From assembly GCA_963731665.1 (NCBI GenBank), contig CAVSWP010000002.1, positions 1-64,000 of the forward strand: a stretch of 64,000 bases of DNA. The letters run 5' to 3'. This document shows, piece after piece, positions 62,792 to 64,000 of the stretch. A model generated the notes under the pieces. It was not told the DNA's origin. It worked only from the letters and a program-made list of their open reading frames with translations, and did no database searches. The position numbers were made by a program, and so were the translations under genes. Positions within the stretch are counted from its first letter, which is position 1, and the number at the start of each line of letters is the position of its first letter. Source of the stretch: Chersky-840 sp035604715. Lineage in GTDB: Bacteria; Actinomycetota; Acidimicrobiia; Acidimicrobiales; UBA8190.

Positions 62792-63844
62792 TCACCCTTC
62801 GGAGCGTATGACGGCAGGGGAGTGCCGGAAGAACTGCTCGATGTCCTGCGAGTAGGTGTACGAAGGCGGAGTGTCCCCGACGCTCCGCCGCAGGCGCACG
62901 GCGCGGATGAAGTTCTCCACCGCCCCGGCCGAGGTGTAGCGGCAGGAGAAGCCGGTCTTTCCGATCCGGGTGGTGTCGACGCCCCGGCCGTAGCGCAGGA
63001 GGCTCTCGAGCTCGGGGGGGAACTCGATCAGGCCCAGCCGTACGAGCGGGATGGCGGCGGTGTGGGTTCCCACCGGGGAGATCGGCAGGAGGCGAGTGCC
63101 GCAGATGCCGGTGACCTCGCTCCAGGGGAGCTTTCCGGCGCCCGCCACGTTGTAGAGACCGGGGATCCGCTGGCGCGTGACGTGTTCCAGGCAGCGGACC
63201 ACGTCATCCTCCTCGACGAATTGCAGGAGGGGGTCATAGCCGGCGATCGCCGGGCAGATCGGTCGGGAGAGGTTGGAGCTGATGGGCGTGACGATGTCGG
63301 TGCCCAGCACGTTGGCAAAGCGCAGGACCGAGACGACCGTGGCGGGGTTGTCCTCGGCGAAGTCGCGCACGAACCCTTCGACTTCGAGCAGCGAACGCTC
63401 CACCCTCGTCCGCGCCGGAGAGGTGCGGGCCATCTCCTCGCGGAACCAGGTGGGGTCGGTGGACGCCGAGCCGTAGACGAGCGTGGACGACTTCACCACC
63501 ACCTGACGAACCGGTGAGCCCGACTGTCCCGCCGCGGCCAGGAGGTTCATGGTCCCGATCACGTTGATCTCGTGCAGGGCCCGGCTCGAGACCCGGGTCG
63601 AGTCCACCACCAGGAAGGTATGGACGATGGTGTCCACCTGCGTGGCGCCCACGATGCGGGACAGGATCGAGTAGGTCTGGTCGGCCTTGACGAATTCCGT
63701 CCTTTCGAGCGGGACCGTGGGCTCTCGTGTGCCCATGCCGAGGATCATCTCCACCTCGGGGTCCGACTCCAGGGCCTGGGCCATGCGACCACCCCAGAAC
63801 GAGTCCAGGCCGGTGATCAGGACGCGTCGGCCCACCCGCCTCAC
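62792..63844 (-). CDS. NAD-dependent epimerase/dehydratase-like SDR protein
   Basis: 350 residues of the extended SDR fold. The Rossmann loop is VLITGLDSFWGGRMAQAL, so the second and third Gly of GxxGxxG are altered to WGG. Beta-4 is TIVHTFLV, followed by HEINVIGTMNLLAAAG and the Ser/Tyr region VVKSSTLVYGSAS. The usual YxxxK is not evident after that, so catalysis may be lost or different. In actinobacteria such genes often accompany a lysophospholipid acyltransferase, as here. The GTG overlaps the acyltransferase stop by 4 bases. Confidence 0.83.
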   Translation of the reverse strand: MRRVGRRVLITGLDSFWGGRMAQALESDPEVEMILGMGTREPTVPLERTEFVKADQTYSILSRIVGATQVDTIVHTFLVVDSTRVSSRALHEINVIGTMNLLAAAGQSGSPVRQVVVKSSTLVYGSASTDPTWFREEMARTSPARTRVERSLLEVEGFVRDFAEDNPATVVSVLRFANVLGTDIVTPISSNLSRPICPAIAGYDPLLQFVEEDDVVRCLEHVTRQRIPGLYNVAGAGKLPWSEVTGICGTRLLPISPVGTHTAAIPLVRLGLIEFPPELESLLRYGRGVDTTRIGKTGFSCRYTSAGAVENFIRAVRLRRSVGDTPPSYTYSQDIEQFFRHSPAVIRSEG

Positions 63845-64000
63845 CCAAACCAGACGCTGCGTCGCTCGCGCAACATCTCGTAGATGGTCTCCTGCATGTT
63901 GATGCGGATCTTCTCGGCCTCTTCCATGACGCGGCTCTTGGAATAGCGCTCCTGGCCGCTCGGCACGTTGAAGGTGACCGGGTCGAGGACGCGCAGCTTG
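63841..64000 (-). CDS. 1-acylglycerol-3-phosphate acyltransferase-like protein, C-terminal end only
   Basis: The last 52 residues of a minus-strand gene whose 5' end is beyond the window. The sequence begins KLRVLDPVTFNVPSGQERYS, continues KSRVMEEAEKIRINMQETIYE and ends MLRERRSVWFG. This tail is, from memory, that of actinobacterial PlsC-like acyltransferases paired with the SDR gene. The catalytic HX4D is outside the window, so the assignment rests on the tail and the neighbour. Its TGA overlaps the SDR GTG. Confidence 0.6.
   Translation of the reverse strand, partial: KLRVLDPVTFNVPSGQERYSKSRVMEEAEKIRINMQETIYEMLRERRSVWFG

Overview
The window is high-GC DNA (roughly 70% G+C by eye), densely coded on both strands, with GTG/TTG starts and many 1-4 base stop/start overlaps. 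The gene order GlmU-type uridylyltransferase, prs, rplY (L25/Ctc type), pth, mfd, mazG, eno, FtsB/DivIC, DUF501, Ppx/GppA is the arrangement I know from Actinomycetota such as Mycobacterium. Together with an RskA-type anti-sigma factor, an F420-type LLM oxidoreductase, a PspA/PspAA pair and Ku, this points to an actinomycete. There is no mycolate or Streptomyces signature, and an Acidimicrobiia-like lineage is my best guess (inference).

Layout. 1-9.9 kb: an unknown partial gene, an ArsR regulator with a YraQ/DUF318-type permease, a three-gene ABC exporter, Ku, an M48 peptidase, and a ferritin-like gene joined to tatA-tatB-tatC. 10-28.3 kb: a mixed stress and accessory region. It holds two ECF sigma/anti-sigma pairs, DUF899, an APC permease with a structured leader, VOC and DUF480 proteins, a universal stress protein, PPK2, two SRPBCC proteins, an LLM oxidoreductase, PspA/PspAA, an acyl-CoA synthetase, a repeat lipoprotein, a HAD phosphatase, glutathione peroxidase, YjbQ and DUF169. 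28.4-35.1 kb: a minus-strand catabolic operon of carboxyltransferase, biotin carboxylase, AtuA-like protein and acyl-CoA dehydrogenase, resembling acyclic-terpene or branched-chain acyl-CoA degradation modules. 35.2-49.1 kb: the housekeeping block (nucleotide-sugar and PRPP supply, L25, Pth, Mfd, MazG, enolase, divisome FtsB-like protein, exopolyphosphatase). 49.1-61 kb: a glycan or exopolysaccharide locus with DUF2304, two GT2 enzymes, a UDP-sugar dehydrogenase, an epimerase, two large membrane proteins and a 1163-residue fusion of sulfotransferase-like, methyltransferase and two GT2 domains. 61-64 kb: class V aminotransferase, GNAT, an SDR epimerase and the end of a phospholipid acyltransferase.

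Points that matter most. (1) Seven genes, including mfd and pspA, are each split by a frameshift, and six of the seven switch points coincide with a CGCG tetranucleotide, so the reading may contain systematic indels. (2) The GlmU homologue stops before the acetyltransferase active site. (3) The 1163-residue fusion enzyme has an altered sulfotransferase P-loop. (4) The APC permease has a good sigma70-like promoter and a leader that can form two mutually exclusive hairpins, one covering the Shine-Dalgarno. No CRISPR array, tRNA, rRNA, insertion sequence or prophage was seen, and no stretch of more than 300 bases lacks a gene.
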